Shown one piece after another: positions 15,596 through 25,909 of a stretch of 64,000 bases of DNA. A program made the translations under genes and the position numbers. Origin of the DNA: an uncultured Clostridia bacterium (GTDB lineage Bacteria > Bacillota > Clostridia > Christensenellales > Aristaeellaceae); NCBI GenBank assembly GCA_937906775.1, contig CALCUD010000127.1, forward strand, positions 1 through 64,000, written 5' to 3'. Position 1 is the first letter of the stretch; the number at the start of each line of letters is the position of its first letter. The notes under the pieces were generated by a model that saw only the letters and a program-made list of their open reading frames with translations, did not search any database and was not told the origin of the DNA.

Positions 15596-18500
15596 TTACC
15601 GGGCTTCCACAGGATACGCTTCGCCGGCGCGAAGGGCGAACAGCCACATTTCACCGACCTCTGTGCCGGTCAGCCGCTCCAGCGCCTTCCGGTACCAGTT
15701 CATCTGGACTTCGTGCCGCGGGACGAAGGTGGTGGGGTCGGTGTCACGGTCGGTTTTGTAGTCGACCAGGATCCACTTTCCGTTTTCACGGAAGACGCAG
15801 TCGATGATCCCCTGAACCAGCGTCGGCTTCTGCGGATCGATCCGCATGGTAAAGGAGACCTCTCGGCGGACCGTATCACTTCGGAGCATCCGCTGTCCGA
15901 GATCGCTTTTCAAGAAGGACGCGATTCCGCGGAGCCGGAGCATTCCGGCTTCCTCCTCCGAAAGGATCCCTTCCGCCCGCATCCGTTCCGCTTCCTGCCG
16001 GACCGTCTGTTCCGCGTCAACGCCTTCCCGCCGGAAAAGGTCGAGACGGATCAGCCGCAGAAAGCGGTGCGCGGCGGTGCCGCCGCTGACGGCGTCCGCT
16101 TTTGTTTCCTCCAGGAAGGCCGGCGCGGCGGGGACGGAACTGAGCCGGAAGGTCCGTACGGAGGATTCCGGTTTCCTTTTATCCTCCACCGTTTCCTCGC
16201 TGTCTTCCTCCGAGTGTACCGTTTCCTGCGCGCTCAGCGTGGTCACGCTGGTTTTTAGCGGTTCCTGGGGAAGATTTTCCGGAAGATACATCCCGGATGG
16301 ACGGCCGCTTTCCAGGATCCGGTTCAAATCCACGTCTTCCTCTGCTTCGAATATCTCCGGCTCCTCAATGGCTTTTCCTTCCGTGCAGGTGATCCGCCAG
16401 GGCCGGCATTCCCGTGTTTCTCCAATTTCGGGAAGATCCGGAATCTCACGGACTGCGGCGGACATGATCATATCCAGCATGCTCCGGGTGTTCCAGATCC
16501 GGTAGGCGCGGATATCGCTGTACCAGAGCCGCTCCTCTCCGTCCTTTACGGAACCGACGAGACAGAGCCTTTCCCGCGCGCGGGTCATGGCTACATATAG
16601 CAGCCGGGTGCCTTCGGAGATGTCTTTGCGTTTTGCCTGAAGCGAGAAGGCCTCCCGGCCCTGCGAATGCATTTTGCAGTTCCGGCGCGGGGGAATGGCG
16701 GGCAGATAGAGTCCCAGCGCGTCGCCGGAGCTGCTGACATGCGTCAGGAGCGGGCCGTTGCCCGCTTTTCTGATCAGTGACTTTTGCAGATCCATCAGGA
16801 TAACGACAGGGAATTCCAGCCCCTTGCTTTTGTGCATTGTTATCACGCGGACGAAATCGTCGCCGGCGCCCATCGCCGGATGATCGTCGCCGTCGCTTTG
16901 TCTTGTTTCCCGCGACTCGCGCAGGTCGCAAACGAAATCCGACAGGCGTGTGCAGCCCGTCTGCTGGCTGTCCAGCGCCCGCTGATACAGCATATCCAGA
17001 TTGAACTGACGGGCTTTCCCGTCCGGGCAGGCGCCCCGGGCGGCATAGATCCCGGTTTCCCGCATCAGCCACCAGACGAAGTCCGGCACGGGCATATTTT
17101 CGCTGATCTTCCGCCAGACCGCGAGCATGTCCGCTGCCTGTCCGCAGCGGAGGTCAATGGTTTTTTCCCTCCGTCCGGCGCAAAGCTCGAACGCTTCATA
17201 GAAGGGTACGTGTTCATGCTTTTCCAGCCGTACGGCAGCCAGTTCGCTTTCGGTAAAAAGGAACGGAGCGTTGAGAAGCGTGCCTGCCAGCGCGTCGTCG
17301 TTGCGCGGGTTGTCGATCACGGTCAGCAGGCTCAGGAAAGCTTTGACTTCCGCCAGCCCGAAGAAATCCGGCACCCCTTCATACATCGCGGGGATGTGCA
17401 TTTTTTTCAGATGGTCCACAATGACGGAAGCGGTTCCTTTCGCAGCGCGGACGAGAATGACGATATCCCGGTAATGCCAGCGCTGTTCACCGCCCGCCTC
17501 CGACGCGGTGGCCAGGATCGACCGGATATACCTTCCGACCGCTTCGCACTGGGCTTCCAGCCTGTCGGCTTCCTCTTCGCCTTTCCGTACGAGGATGATA
17601 TCCACCGGTCCGCTGTCCCCGGGAAGATTGCAGCGCAGATTGTCCTCGGGAATGTAATCCATATCCGTGACGCGCCGGTCCATGGCCTCGGTGAACACCG
17701 CGTTGACCGCCTCTACGACGGAGGCGCGGGAGCGGTAGTTATCCATGAAAAAGATCCGGCGCTCCGTTGCGTCCTCACTGTCCGAATAGCTCCGGCGCTC
17801 CTGCTCGAACAGATCCGGCTCCGCGTGGCGGAAGCCGTAGATCGACTGTTTGATGTCGCCAACCATGAAGAACTGATGCCCCGGGCCCGTGAGCGATTTG
17901 ATGATTGCGTCCTGAATTCCCGACACGTCCTGACATTCGTCGACATAGATGTATTTATATTTCGCCAGCAGTTCGGTCCGCTTGTCCGGATCGGAGATAA
18001 TCCGGTAGGCTGTTTGCTCCATATCCGCGTAGTCGATGGCCCCGGCCTCGAGTTTCTGCCGTTCGTACTGGGCCGCGGTTTCCCGCAGCAGGACTTCCAG
18101 CCCGCGAAGTTCCTGCTGAATGATCGCGTTGAGGCGGATGTTTTTTTCATCCAGAACGGATTCGATCCGGCTGGCGGCAGCGCGCAGGAGCCCTGTGGCT
18201 CCCTTCAGTTCGCCCCGCGTGCCGTCCATCTGCTTTTTCCAGTCATGGGTGGGACCGTCCAGCTTTCGGAGGATGGGGGCGCTGCTCAGCGCGTCGGCGG
18301 CAGAGATCAGCAGCGCGCGCTTTTTTTCCGCGGAATCCGTATGTGAATAGGCTTCCGAAAGACTTTCCGTGATCTGCCGGTCGCTTTCAAGGATCGGCTC
18401 ATAGACGTCCAGCGCGAGCGGATCGTTCATCAGATCGCTTTCCTGCCGCAGCACTTCGCCGATCTTCGTCAGATCCAGTTCCACGGCGTTCAGGATCTCC

Positions 18501-19114
18501 CGGTTCCAGAGTTCCGTCGGAGGTTCGCTGACGATCCGGGACAGAAAGTCGAAAGGATCGGGGATCCCTGTCAGGACATCGTACAGGCTCCGGACCATCT
18601 CCGCCAGCTCTTCCGCCCCGAAGGCGGACAGGATCGCGTCGGCAGCGAGCCGGTCGGCCTTGGTGTACGGGCTGCCGGCTCCCATCACGGTTTCCACGGC
18701 GTCCGTGAAGCATTCGTCCAGCATGCGCTTTTTTTCGGTCTCTTTGAGAATGCGGGGGTTTACGGTGATGCCGGTGTTATCGCTGTACTCCTTCAGCAGC
18801 TGGGTGCAGAAGGAATGGATGGTGCTGATGCTTGCGGTCTCGATTTCTCCCAGAGCCCGGGAAGCGGCTTCCGTACCCTCCCGGGAGACGTTTTCCAGCA
18901 GAGTGCGCAGCTTGTCCTTCATGTTCTGCGCCGCGTCCCGGGTGAAGGTGATGACCAGGAACTGGGAGATGGACGATTCCGGATCACGGATCAGCGTTTC
19001 GATGATCTTCTGCACCATGACGGTCGTCTTGCCGGAACCGGCGGCGGCGGAGATGAGGATATTCTGATTTTGCGCGTCAATGGCGGCGCGCTGAGCAGCG
19101 TTGAAATCAGGCAT
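15596..19114 (-). CDS. addA: ATP-dependent helicase/nuclease subunit A
   Basis: At 1172 residues this is close to usual AddA length (about 1200). It combines a UvrD-like 3'-5' helicase with a C-terminal RecB nuclease and works with AddB to process double-strand breaks for recombination. Walker A is AAAGSGKTT near residue 24, Walker B is YIYVDECQDVSG, a later helicase motif is VRVITMHKSKGLEFP, and the nuclease motif is GIIDCVFREN followed by LVDYKTDRD near the end. AAGGAGG precedes the start. It lies 23 bases after addB. Confidence 0.93.
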   Translation of the reverse strand: MPDFNAAQRAAIDAQNQNILISAAAGSGKTTVMVQKIIETLIRDPESSISQFLVITFTRDAAQNMKDKLRTLLENVSREGTEAASRALGEIETASISTIHSFCTQLLKEYSDNTGITVNPRILKETEKKRMLDECFTDAVETVMGAGSPYTKADRLAADAILSAFGAEELAEMVRSLYDVLTGIPDPFDFLSRIVSEPPTELWNREILNAVELDLTKIGEVLRQESDLMNDPLALDVYEPILESDRQITESLSEAYSHTDSAEKKRALLISAADALSSAPILRKLDGPTHDWKKQMDGTRGELKGATGLLRAAASRIESVLDEKNIRLNAIIQQELRGLEVLLRETAAQYERQKLEAGAIDYADMEQTAYRIISDPDKRTELLAKYKYIYVDECQDVSGIQDAIIKSLTGPGHQFFMVGDIKQSIYGFRHAEPDLFEQERRSYSDSEDATERRIFFMDNYRSRASVVEAVNAVFTEAMDRRVTDMDYIPEDNLRCNLPGDSGPVDIILVRKGEEEADRLEAQCEAVGRYIRSILATASEAGGEQRWHYRDIVILVRAAKGTASVIVDHLKKMHIPAMYEGVPDFFGLAEVKAFLSLLTVIDNPRNDDALAGTLLNAPFLFTESELAAVRLEKHEHVPFYEAFELCAGRREKTIDLRCGQAADMLAVWRKISENMPVPDFVWWLMRETGIYAARGACPDGKARQFNLDMLYQRALDSQQTGCTRLSDFVCDLRESRETRQSDGDDHPAMGAGDDFVRVITMHKSKGLEFPVVILMDLQKSLIRKAGNGPLLTHVSSSGDALGLYLPAIPPRRNCKMHSQGREAFSLQAKRKDISEGTRLLYVAMTRARERLCLVGSVKDGEERLWYSDIRAYRIWNTRSMLDMIMSAAVREIPDLPEIGETRECRPWRITCTEGKAIEEPEIFEAEEDVDLNRILESGRPSGMYLPENLPQEPLKTSVTTLSAQETVHSEEDSEETVEDKRKPESSVRTFRLSSVPAAPAFLEETKADAVSGGTAAHRFLRLIRLDLFRREGVDAEQTVRQEAERMRAEGILSEEEAGMLRLRGIASFLKSDLGQRMLRSDTVRREVSFTMRIDPQKPTLVQGIIDCVFRENGKWILVDYKTDRDTDPTTFVPRHEVQMNWYRKALERLTGTEVGEMWLFALRAGEAYPVEAR

Positions 19115-19137
19115 CTCTTTTCCTCCTTCCGGTTCCT

Positions 19138-22100
19138 TTATCTGATGCCGGCCGGTTCTGTCAGGTCCAGCCGGTGCTTATGGTCCAGGGCGCGGATCCG
19201 GCATCCCGGCAGCGTGCCGTCAAAGGTGCAGGCGTCCGCGTGATCACAGTATTCACAGGGAGAGTGTTCCCCGTCCTGCAGGGGATCCCGCTCCGCTGCT
19301 CCGCTGAAGATCCTTTCCGTCTGAGCGGCTATGACGCTGACGGAGCAATCCTGTACGTTCTGCAGCGTTTCGCCTGAAACGGTGCTGATGGTATCGTTGG
19401 TTTCGGATTTTTTGGAGGTCCTGACAGGCGCGATGGCTTTCAGGATCCGGGGATCGTCCAGGATGACGCCGGAGGACCTGAGATCCTTTTCGGTCTGGGC
19501 CAGGAGCGCTTCCTCGCCCTCTTTTTCCGCGATGACGTTCCGGACGGGCTGATAGACTCCGCCGGCCGGCTCCCAGTTTTCGAGTCCGTTTCCGGCGGCC
19601 CGGATGTACAGTGGCAACTGCAGCTGAAGTCCCGAGATAAGGGAATTCTGGCGGACATCCCGGGAGGACATCTTGTGGTCGATGATCATGAAGTAGGTTT
19701 TCCCGTCCGGCGTACTGAGCCGGTCAATTCGGTCGATCCTGCCGGAAAAGCCGATCTCGGAACCGTCGGACAGCCGGATCGGAAGCGCCGGCAGACGGAT
19801 CGGGGCATCCGCGTCCGCCATGCCGAAAGGGACCTCCACCGCCTCGGGCAGAAAATGATCCGGCTGCCGGAAGGCGCGCATCATCTGGGTTACGGAGGTA
19901 CGGAGTCCCCGGATCATCGCGTGACCCTGATAGCGGTGAAGAATGTCGGAGCGAAGGATCCCGCCCTCCCAGTCCTTTGCCCGCAATGCCAGCGCGCGGT
20001 TCAGGATCAGATTCTGCTGCCGCTCGGAAAGATCCGGCCATTCGGGCTGCTTCATAGCCTCGTTCAGGAACAGGCGGATGACGTCATGGTTGAAGCTTCC
20101 CTGTTCGTTGGATCCGAAGCGGAAGTCCGCGGAGGGGAACAGGTCAAGTCCGTACTGCAGCATGTGTTTCCACGGGCAGGAGCTGAAAGACTCAATACGG
20201 GAAATGGACAGGGCGCGTCCCTGATACAGACGGGCGGCCTGATCCCGGGGGATCCTTCCCGGAACGGCGGTGAGATGAAGCCCGTCCAGAACGCCCCGGG
20301 TTTTCTCCTTCCACTGTTCTGAACGGTATAGCGCGGCGAGCGCGTCCTGCCATAGGATGTCTTCCTCCGATGTGCCGCGCAGGAAACTGTCTGCGCGGCC
20401 TTTTTCCTCGCGGAGGCGGACGGCGATTGTTTCCAGCGCGAAGGAGGGGGCGAAGGGGCGGATATCGGTATCTGTGAGTCCGCCGGAAATGTTTTCCGGC
20501 TTCTGTTCGGCAAGAAGATCATACAGACGCCGGAACGCGGTCGACCGGGTCAGGATCCCGCCGTTGGGCTTCGTGCCGGAACAGGAGATGACCAGCTGTT
20601 CCCGGGCGAGGGATACGGCCTGATAGATGTCCTGCTTCCGCCGGGCCGCGAGCTCCTGAACAGACTGCCCGATCCGGCTGAAGGGACGGGTTTCCGCGAG
20701 GAACCGCTCCAGCTGGATCCGCTCGTTTTCGGACAGGATCCCGCCGCCCGACGGGGCTTCGGTTTCCTGAAGCCCCATAACGATCATGCACGGGACGCCG
20801 GAAGAGAAGAACATCTGCGGCGGCGCGACCGTGACGGCATGGGAAAGCTGGGGCAGGGATTTAATGGATTTTGAGGCCAGGGAGGCTTCCAGCATGTTGC
20901 ACAGGTCACGCATCGGCAGCGGCTCGTCCCCGACGAAGACGGCAAGGGAATCCAGCAGACCGTTGACGGCGGTCCAGACCTGACGGTTCCGGTCGATCCC
21001 CAGGTCGTCGCCTTCCCTGGCGAAGACTTCCTCCTGCGCCAGGAGCCGGTCATAAACGCCGCGCTCCGTGACGAAGCGGAAAAGGAGCTCGGCCGCCTGC
21101 TTTCCGGTGCAGTTTTTTTCCGACAGCTGCTGCCGGAGCGCGAGGATCGGCTCTGTGATCTGCTGCCGCAGCGCTTCCATTCGCTCCGCTGTATCTTTTT
21201 CGTTTCCCGCTTCGGGGATATGGAAGGGCCGGAGCCACCGGTTCCGGTGGATGCCGTGCTTTCTGACATAGTTTTCCATGTTCAGAACATCCTCTTCGGC
21301 AAGTCCGGAAAAACCGGTCTTCAATAACCGGAGAACGTCGTTTTTACAGAAATTGAGCCGGAGGATCCGCAGCAGGGACAGGAAATACTGCGCGTATCCG
21401 CTCATCAGGATCGGCCGGTCCTGCTTTGCGTTGAAAGGGATCCCCGCGGCGGACAGCGTCAGCGGAAGCAGGGAGGGCAGGGTATCCTGATCGCAGACGG
21501 CGACGGCCATATCCTCCCACGGGATCCCCTTCCGGTGCCATTCGATCAGCGTCTGGCAGGCATGCTGGCATTCCAGGGAGGAATTCTTCGCGTAGTACGC
21601 GCGGACGCGGGCAAGATCCGGAATCTCCGTCCGGTCCAGATCCGCGGCGGCATTTTCCCGGTTCCCGGCATGGGTGAAGGCGCCGGTGGCGTACAGCGTT
21701 TTTTCCACATAGGCGATGCCTGGATCCGTCACGGGACTGAGTGTCTCCTGTTCGACGGAAAAGGGCAGGGAAAGATGATTTTCAAGGTAATTGACCAGGG
21801 ACTGTACCGAACTGTCAGCGGAGCGGAAGATCTCCCGGTCCGGTCCGACGCTGTCACTGATGAGGCAGATGACGATCCCGGCCGGAGAAGATCCGCCGGA
21901 AACCGCTGCGCGGATCAGGTTCAGAAGATCGTGGGTGATGTAGTCAAATCCGCAGATCACCAGACGCGCGTTCTTCAGGATCCCGCTGTCGCCGAGATGA
22001 TCCAGCGCGGAAAGCCACTGCCCCGCGACATCCTCATAGCTGTCGCCCAGAAGCGTCTGATATTCTTCCCAGATAAGGGCCAGATCGTCAACTTTTGCTT

Positions 22101-22542
22101 TCGCGCGGCGGGTGGAGGGTTCAAAACTCTGCAGAACGCCCGGCGTCAGCCGCGCCCGGGTGAAATCGTTGATCTGACTCGCGATCCGGTGAGCCAGCGC
22201 GGGCTGGGCGACGGAATCCCGGTAATACTTCAGGTCTTCCTTCCGGTGATGCAGCACCCGGGCGATCATCATGTTCTGCCCGTCGGCGGGGATGGCCTTC
22301 CGCCGTCCGCGGCCCGTCAGCTCGCGGATCTCCCGGATCAGGGAGGAGGGCGAAAAGATGGGCAGGTCAAAAATACCGTGTTCCGCGCTCCGGTTCACGA
22401 TTTCGGTTTCACAGGCCAGGGTGAAGGATTCCGGGACCAGGACCACCGGGCGTTCCGCGGCCTGAATTTCGCGGATCAGGCAGGGGATCATCCCCGGCGC
22501 CCGCGTTGTCACGATCCGGAGACAGGGACGGTTGTTTTGCAT
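19138..22542 (-). CDS. addB: ATP-dependent helicase/nuclease subunit B
   Basis: A 1134-residue AddB partner. The C-terminal nuclease is visible as GRIDRIDRLS and IIDHKMSSRD (usual VIDYK). The iron-sulfur cluster ligands are SSCPWKHML plus the C-terminal CEYCDHADAC. At the N-terminus, where many AddB proteins have an intact Walker A (GRSGSGKT-like), this one reads VTTRAPGMIPCLIREI, so ATP binding by this subunit is probably lost. That fits AddB acting mainly as a scaffold and nuclease. addB comes first in transcription and has its own promoter. Confidence 0.9.
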   Translation of the reverse strand: MQNNRPCLRIVTTRAPGMIPCLIREIQAAERPVVLVPESFTLACETEIVNRSAEHGIFDLPIFSPSSLIREIRELTGRGRRKAIPADGQNMMIARVLHHRKEDLKYYRDSVAQPALAHRIASQINDFTRARLTPGVLQSFEPSTRRAKAKVDDLALIWEEYQTLLGDSYEDVAGQWLSALDHLGDSGILKNARLVICGFDYITHDLLNLIRAAVSGGSSPAGIVICLISDSVGPDREIFRSADSSVQSLVNYLENHLSLPFSVEQETLSPVTDPGIAYVEKTLYATGAFTHAGNRENAAADLDRTEIPDLARVRAYYAKNSSLECQHACQTLIEWHRKGIPWEDMAVAVCDQDTLPSLLPLTLSAAGIPFNAKQDRPILMSGYAQYFLSLLRILRLNFCKNDVLRLLKTGFSGLAEEDVLNMENYVRKHGIHRNRWLRPFHIPEAGNEKDTAERMEALRQQITEPILALRQQLSEKNCTGKQAAELLFRFVTERGVYDRLLAQEEVFAREGDDLGIDRNRQVWTAVNGLLDSLAVFVGDEPLPMRDLCNMLEASLASKSIKSLPQLSHAVTVAPPQMFFSSGVPCMIVMGLQETEAPSGGGILSENERIQLERFLAETRPFSRIGQSVQELAARRKQDIYQAVSLAREQLVISCSGTKPNGGILTRSTAFRRLYDLLAEQKPENISGGLTDTDIRPFAPSFALETIAVRLREEKGRADSFLRGTSEEDILWQDALAALYRSEQWKEKTRGVLDGLHLTAVPGRIPRDQAARLYQGRALSISRIESFSSCPWKHMLQYGLDLFPSADFRFGSNEQGSFNHDVIRLFLNEAMKQPEWPDLSERQQNLILNRALALRAKDWEGGILRSDILHRYQGHAMIRGLRTSVTQMMRAFRQPDHFLPEAVEVPFGMADADAPIRLPALPIRLSDGSEIGFSGRIDRIDRLSTPDGKTYFMIIDHKMSSRDVRQNSLISGLQLQLPLYIRAAGNGLENWEPAGGVYQPVRNVIAEKEGEEALLAQTEKDLRSSGVILDDPRILKAIAPVRTSKKSETNDTISTVSGETLQNVQDCSVSVIAAQTERIFSGAAERDPLQDGEHSPCEYCDHADACTFDGTLPGCRIRALDHKHRLDLTEPAGIR

Positions 22543-22571
22543 CGCGTTACCTCGATATTCGGTCTGTCCCT

Positions 22572-22600
22572 ATCATACCATCGATCGCGCCCTGTTTCAA
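22572..22600 (-). promoter_or_regulatory. addBA promoter
   Basis: On the minus strand TTGAAA, 17-base spacer, TATGAT, about 20 bases before the addB ribosome site. Confidence 0.65.
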
Positions 22601-22646
22601 TGAGGAGCTCCTTCTGCGCGCGGACCCGGATAACGGCGGTGAACCC

Positions 22647-22675
22647 TTGATGGATCGCGGGACATCCGGTATAAT
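22647..22675 (+). promoter_or_regulatory. Promoter of the PP2C phosphatase gene
   Basis: TTGATG, 17-base spacer, consensus TATAAT, about 30 bases before the start codon. Confidence 0.7.
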
Positions 22676-22711
22676 AGCCTCTGATCGTCGTATCGGGAGG
22701 ACGTTTGAAGC

Positions 22712-24361
22712 ATGAACAAAACAGATTTCAGGAAAAAGCTGCCGGCCTTTATGAACACACTGCGGTTCAGTGTGGTTCTGGTCGGGATCGCCGGGCTTGT
22801 CATCATGCTGCTGCTTGCGATCCGGGTCCAGAAATCCCTTTCCGATGTACAGCGCGAGGTCATGGCCAGACGGCTGAAGACGGATCTGGTCTGCCTGATG
22901 GATGATCTGACCGGGGAAGGCAACGGGGTTTTTTCCCTGCGGGACGGCGCCGTTTACCTGGACGGCCGGATGCTGGGGGACGGCACGGAGGCAAACGCGC
23001 TTCTGGATGACTTTTTGCATTACGAAGAAAAAACCGGCACCTTCTGCTACCTTTTCGCGAAAACCGGAAATGACGCGGAGCTGCACTGGGTCGGGGAAGG
23101 CCGCTACATGCAGGGCCATTATATCCGCGTTGCGGGGACTACGCGCGGCCCGGACGGGGAGCGGATCGAAGGGACCTATATTGACAAATCGGTGGCGGAC
23201 AGGCTGGAAGCGAGTGAGGACGGCATTCTGGTTTGCGAGGCCAACGTGAACGGCCGTCCGGTATACTGCTGTTACCGCCTGATCCGGGATGCGGAAGGTG
23301 AGATCATCGGGATCCTGTCCGTCGGCCGGAGCACGGCCGAAATGATCCGGATGATCCGGCACTTCATTCTGCGGGATATTCTGATTACGGTCCTGCTGCT
23401 TTCCGTGATCATTACGGTCATGCTTCTGTCCATCCGTCGGATCACTGCGATCATCCGCAAGATCCGGAACCGGCTTCAGCTGATCGGTGAAGGAAATCTG
23501 ACGGAGGAGCCGCTGGAGCTGCACGCTGAGAACGAATTCAATGAGATCGCGGAATCTGTGAATGATATGTCCCGCTCCCTGGCGGACCGGGAAAAGATCC
23601 GCGAGGAGCTGGCCATTGTGAAGCACGACCTGACGCTGGCGGCGGATATTCAGCGGAGCATGCTGACGCGGAAGACTTTTGAGGGGGAGACCCGGTTCTC
23701 GGTCTGCGCCTATATGAAACCGGCCCGGGATGTGGGCGGCGATTTCTACGATTATTTCCTGCTCGGCGATTCCCGACTGGCTTTCCTGATCGCCGATGTG
23801 TCCGGGAAGGGGATCCCCGCCGCGCTGTTCATGATGCGCTCCATCACCGCGCTCCGTGATTTCTTGAACAGCGGATTGAATCTGAGTGAAATCATCCGGG
23901 CGGTCAATAACAATCTTGTCGGAAACAATGACGATCAATTCTTCGTGACGGCATGGGTCGGCATTCTGGATCTGACGGACGGAACTTTGCGGTATGTGAA
24001 CGCGGGACATAACCGTCCCCTGATCAAAAAGGCCTCCGGGGAAGCCTTCTGTGTCCGCGGCAGCAGCAATCTGTTCCTGGGCGCGATGGAGGACCGGAAC
24101 TTCCGGGAGGAATGTCTGATGTTGGAGAAAGGCGACACCGTCTTCCTGTATACGGACGGCGTGACGGAAGCAAACAATGCCCGGCAGGAAATGCTTACGG
24201 AGGACGGCCTCATCGCTGTCGCGAAAGACGCCCCGGCGGATGCCGATGGCCTCTGCGGAGCGGTCCGGTCCGGCGTGGAGCGGTTCTGCGGGGAAGCGGA
24301 GCAGTATGATGATATTACGGTCACTGCGGTGACCTGGTTCGGATCCTCCGAAGCGGAATAA
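22712..24361 (+). CDS. Membrane-bound PP2C/SpoIIE-type serine phosphatase (RsbU-like)
   Basis: A 549-residue signalling protein. Order: membrane segment (about 18-40), extracytoplasmic sensor (about 45-205), second membrane segment (about 222-245), HAMP-like linker, then a PPM phosphatase domain. Phosphatase motifs are ARDVGGDFYDYF, LIADVSGKGIPAALFM, LRYVNAGHNRPL, LYTDGVTEA and the final QYDDITV. Such proteins usually dephosphorylate an anti-sigma antagonist in partner-switching pathways. No sigma or anti-sigma gene is adjacent. The next gene on the same strand, without a visible terminator, is a leader peptide coupled to a glycosyltransferase. Confidence 0.88.
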   Translation: MNKTDFRKKLPAFMNTLRFSVVLVGIAGLVIMLLLAIRVQKSLSDVQREVMARRLKTDLVCLMDDLTGEGNGVFSLRDGAVYLDGRMLGDGTEANALLDDFLHYEEKTGTFCYLFAKTGNDAELHWVGEGRYMQGHYIRVAGTTRGPDGERIEGTYIDKSVADRLEASEDGILVCEANVNGRPVYCCYRLIRDAEGEIIGILSVGRSTAEMIRMIRHFILRDILITVLLLSVIITVMLLSIRRITAIIRKIRNRLQLIGEGNLTEEPLELHAENEFNEIAESVNDMSRSLADREKIREELAIVKHDLTLAADIQRSMLTRKTFEGETRFSVCAYMKPARDVGGDFYDYFLLGDSRLAFLIADVSGKGIPAALFMMRSITALRDFLNSGLNLSEIIRAVNNNLVGNNDDQFFVTAWVGILDLTDGTLRYVNAGHNRPLIKKASGEAFCVRGSSNLFLGAMEDRNFREECLMLEKGDTVFLYTDGVTEANNARQEMLTEDGLIAVAKDAPADADGLCGAVRSGVERFCGEAEQYDDITVTAVTWFGSSEAE

Positions 24362-24464
24362 CGGAAAACGGTAGCCATTCGCGTCCCTGCGTCGTATATG
24401 AATATGAGATTTTTCCGGCCTGAATCTGGAAAAGAAAGCGGAGGACGGAAAGGAGATTGCACAC

Positions 24465-24719
24465 ATGAAAACAAATGAAAAGCTGGAAGCCCTGAAAGGG
24501 AAGGTAGACGGAGTGCGGCATGAACTCAGAGAACTGAATGCTGAGGATCTTGAGCAGGTCATGGGAGGAGTATCCGGAGGCGACCCGTTTCAGCAGCCGA
24601 ATTCCGCCAGGGTGCCGGGACCCGATCCGATAGCCCGCGATTCAGAAAGTCCGATGAACAGGCCCTTTGTAACGTTCAATTCCAGCGGCTCCATCGATCA
24701 GATCGTTATTATCAGATGA
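24465..24719 (+). CDS. Double-glycine-leader peptide coupled to a glycosyltransferase
   Basis: An 84-residue peptide with an AAAGGAG ribosome site. Residues 1-35 form a charged helical leader ending LNAEDLEQVMGG. The 49-residue core begins VSGGDPFQQP, has no cysteine, and is rich in Ser, Pro, Asn and Asp, with TFNSSGSIDQ near the end. Its stop codon overlaps the ATG of the glycosyltransferase (ATGA), which strongly couples their translation. The leader resembles the broken peptide at 26006 (both start MKT, then LxALK). A glycosylated secreted peptide is a reasonable hypothesis; it is not shown by sequence alone. Confidence 0.75.
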   Translation: MKTNEKLEALKGKVDGVRHELRELNAEDLEQVMGGVSGGDPFQQPNSARVPGPDPIARDSESPMNRPFVTFNSSGSIDQIVIIR

Positions 24720-25909
24720 AGCTGTCCGTTTGCCTGATCGTAAAAAATGAAGAGCGGGTGCTCGGACGCTGTCTGGCCTGCGCGGTACAGATCGCCGAAG
24801 AACTGATCGTGGTGGACACGGGCTCCGACGATCGATCCGCGGAGATCGCGCGGCAGTATACGCCTTATGTTTATCCGCACCCGTGGCGGAACAGCTTTGC
24901 CGAGGCGCGGAACTTTTCCTATTCCAGGGCGACCGGGGATTATATCATGTGGCTGGACGCCGATGACGTGATCAGCGATGAAAACATTGCCCGGCTGAAT
25001 GCCCTGAAAGCGGAAGGAACGGACGCGGACGTGATCCTGACCCGCTACGGAAGCGCCTCCGAAACCGGACTGACCGAGTATATCCTGCGGGACAGGATCA
25101 TCCGGCGGGCGGTCTTCAGGCAATGGCTGTACGACGTCCACGAAATCATTCCCATGGAACCCGGCTGGAAGGCGCTGTATCGGCCGGATATCGAGATCCT
25201 TCATCAGAAAGAGTATGTCAATGAGCCGGATCGGAACATGGCCATTTTCACCCGGCTGCTTGAAGCGGGCCAGACCCTTTCCCTGTTTGAAAAGGTCAAT
25301 CTGGTTAAGGAGCTTTGCCTGCACCGGCGGACGGATGAGGCGCTCCGGCTGTTCCGGGAGATCCGGGACAGGGTGGACGGGAATGGCTGTGCCTACGCGC
25401 TGAACTTCCTGGTGCAGTCTCTCCTGCAGACGGAACGGTGGCAGGAATGCCTTGAGGTGATCCGGCAGGCCGGGCCGCACATCGCCCCCACCGCGAAGCT
25501 GACCTATGAAGAAGGGCTTTGCATGGAAGCGTTGGGGGATGAGGAAGGCGCGGAGGGCCTGTATCGGCAAGCGATGACCGTGGAGGAGGACCCGTACGGT
25601 CTGTCCGTCCGCTATACGGGATATCATGACTACTACCCGTATCTGCGGCTGGCGATGCTGGCCGATCGCAGAGGCGACCCGCGTGAGGCGCTGCGACTGA
25701 TCGACATCGCGGGCAGGGCATACCCGAAGGATGAAGCCTGGCAGAAAATGCGGCTGCGTATTTTGCTGAACGTACAGAAGCAAGAATCCGAAAAGGAATC
25801 GCGAAAACCGGCGGACGCAGACAGGATCCGGGAACTGAAAAAGAAAGTCCTGGAGATCCGGGAGCTTTTGCAATCAGTTTCCCCCGAAGAACTGGAAACG
25901 CTGCTTTGA
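24716..25909 (+). CDS. GT2-family glycosyltransferase with SunS-like architecture
   Basis: A 397-residue cytoplasmic protein. The GT-A domain (about 1-200) has LIVKNEERVLGRCL, IVVDTGSDDRSAEIA, WRNSFAEARNFSYSRATGDY and the metal-binding WLDADDV. The C-terminal half is a helical TPR-like array with a charged tail (RELKKKVLEIRELL). This layout, GT2 followed by TPR helices, is that of SunS, the S-glycosyltransferase of sublancin, and also of many uncharacterised Clostridia enzymes. It overlaps a double-glycine peptide gene by 4 bases, and a related peptide gene follows 96 bases later. Glycosylation of those peptides is the likely job, by inference. Confidence 0.8.
   Translation: MKLSVCLIVKNEERVLGRCLACAVQIAEELIVVDTGSDDRSAEIARQYTPYVYPHPWRNSFAEARNFSYSRATGDYIMWLDADDVISDENIARLNALKAEGTDADVILTRYGSASETGLTEYILRDRIIRRAVFRQWLYDVHEIIPMEPGWKALYRPDIEILHQKEYVNEPDRNMAIFTRLLEAGQTLSLFEKVNLVKELCLHRRTDEALRLFREIRDRVDGNGCAYALNFLVQSLLQTERWQECLEVIRQAGPHIAPTAKLTYEEGLCMEALGDEEGAEGLYRQAMTVEEDPYGLSVRYTGYHDYYPYLRLAMLADRRGDPREALRLIDIAGRAYPKDEAWQKMRLRILLNVQKQESEKESRKPADADRIRELKKKVLEIRELLQSVSPEELETLL

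Noticed and set aside
22547..24562. 671-codon open frame opposite the PP2C phosphatase
   Set aside because: Composition is that of a reverse-complement shadow; it also runs across the strong forward promoter.
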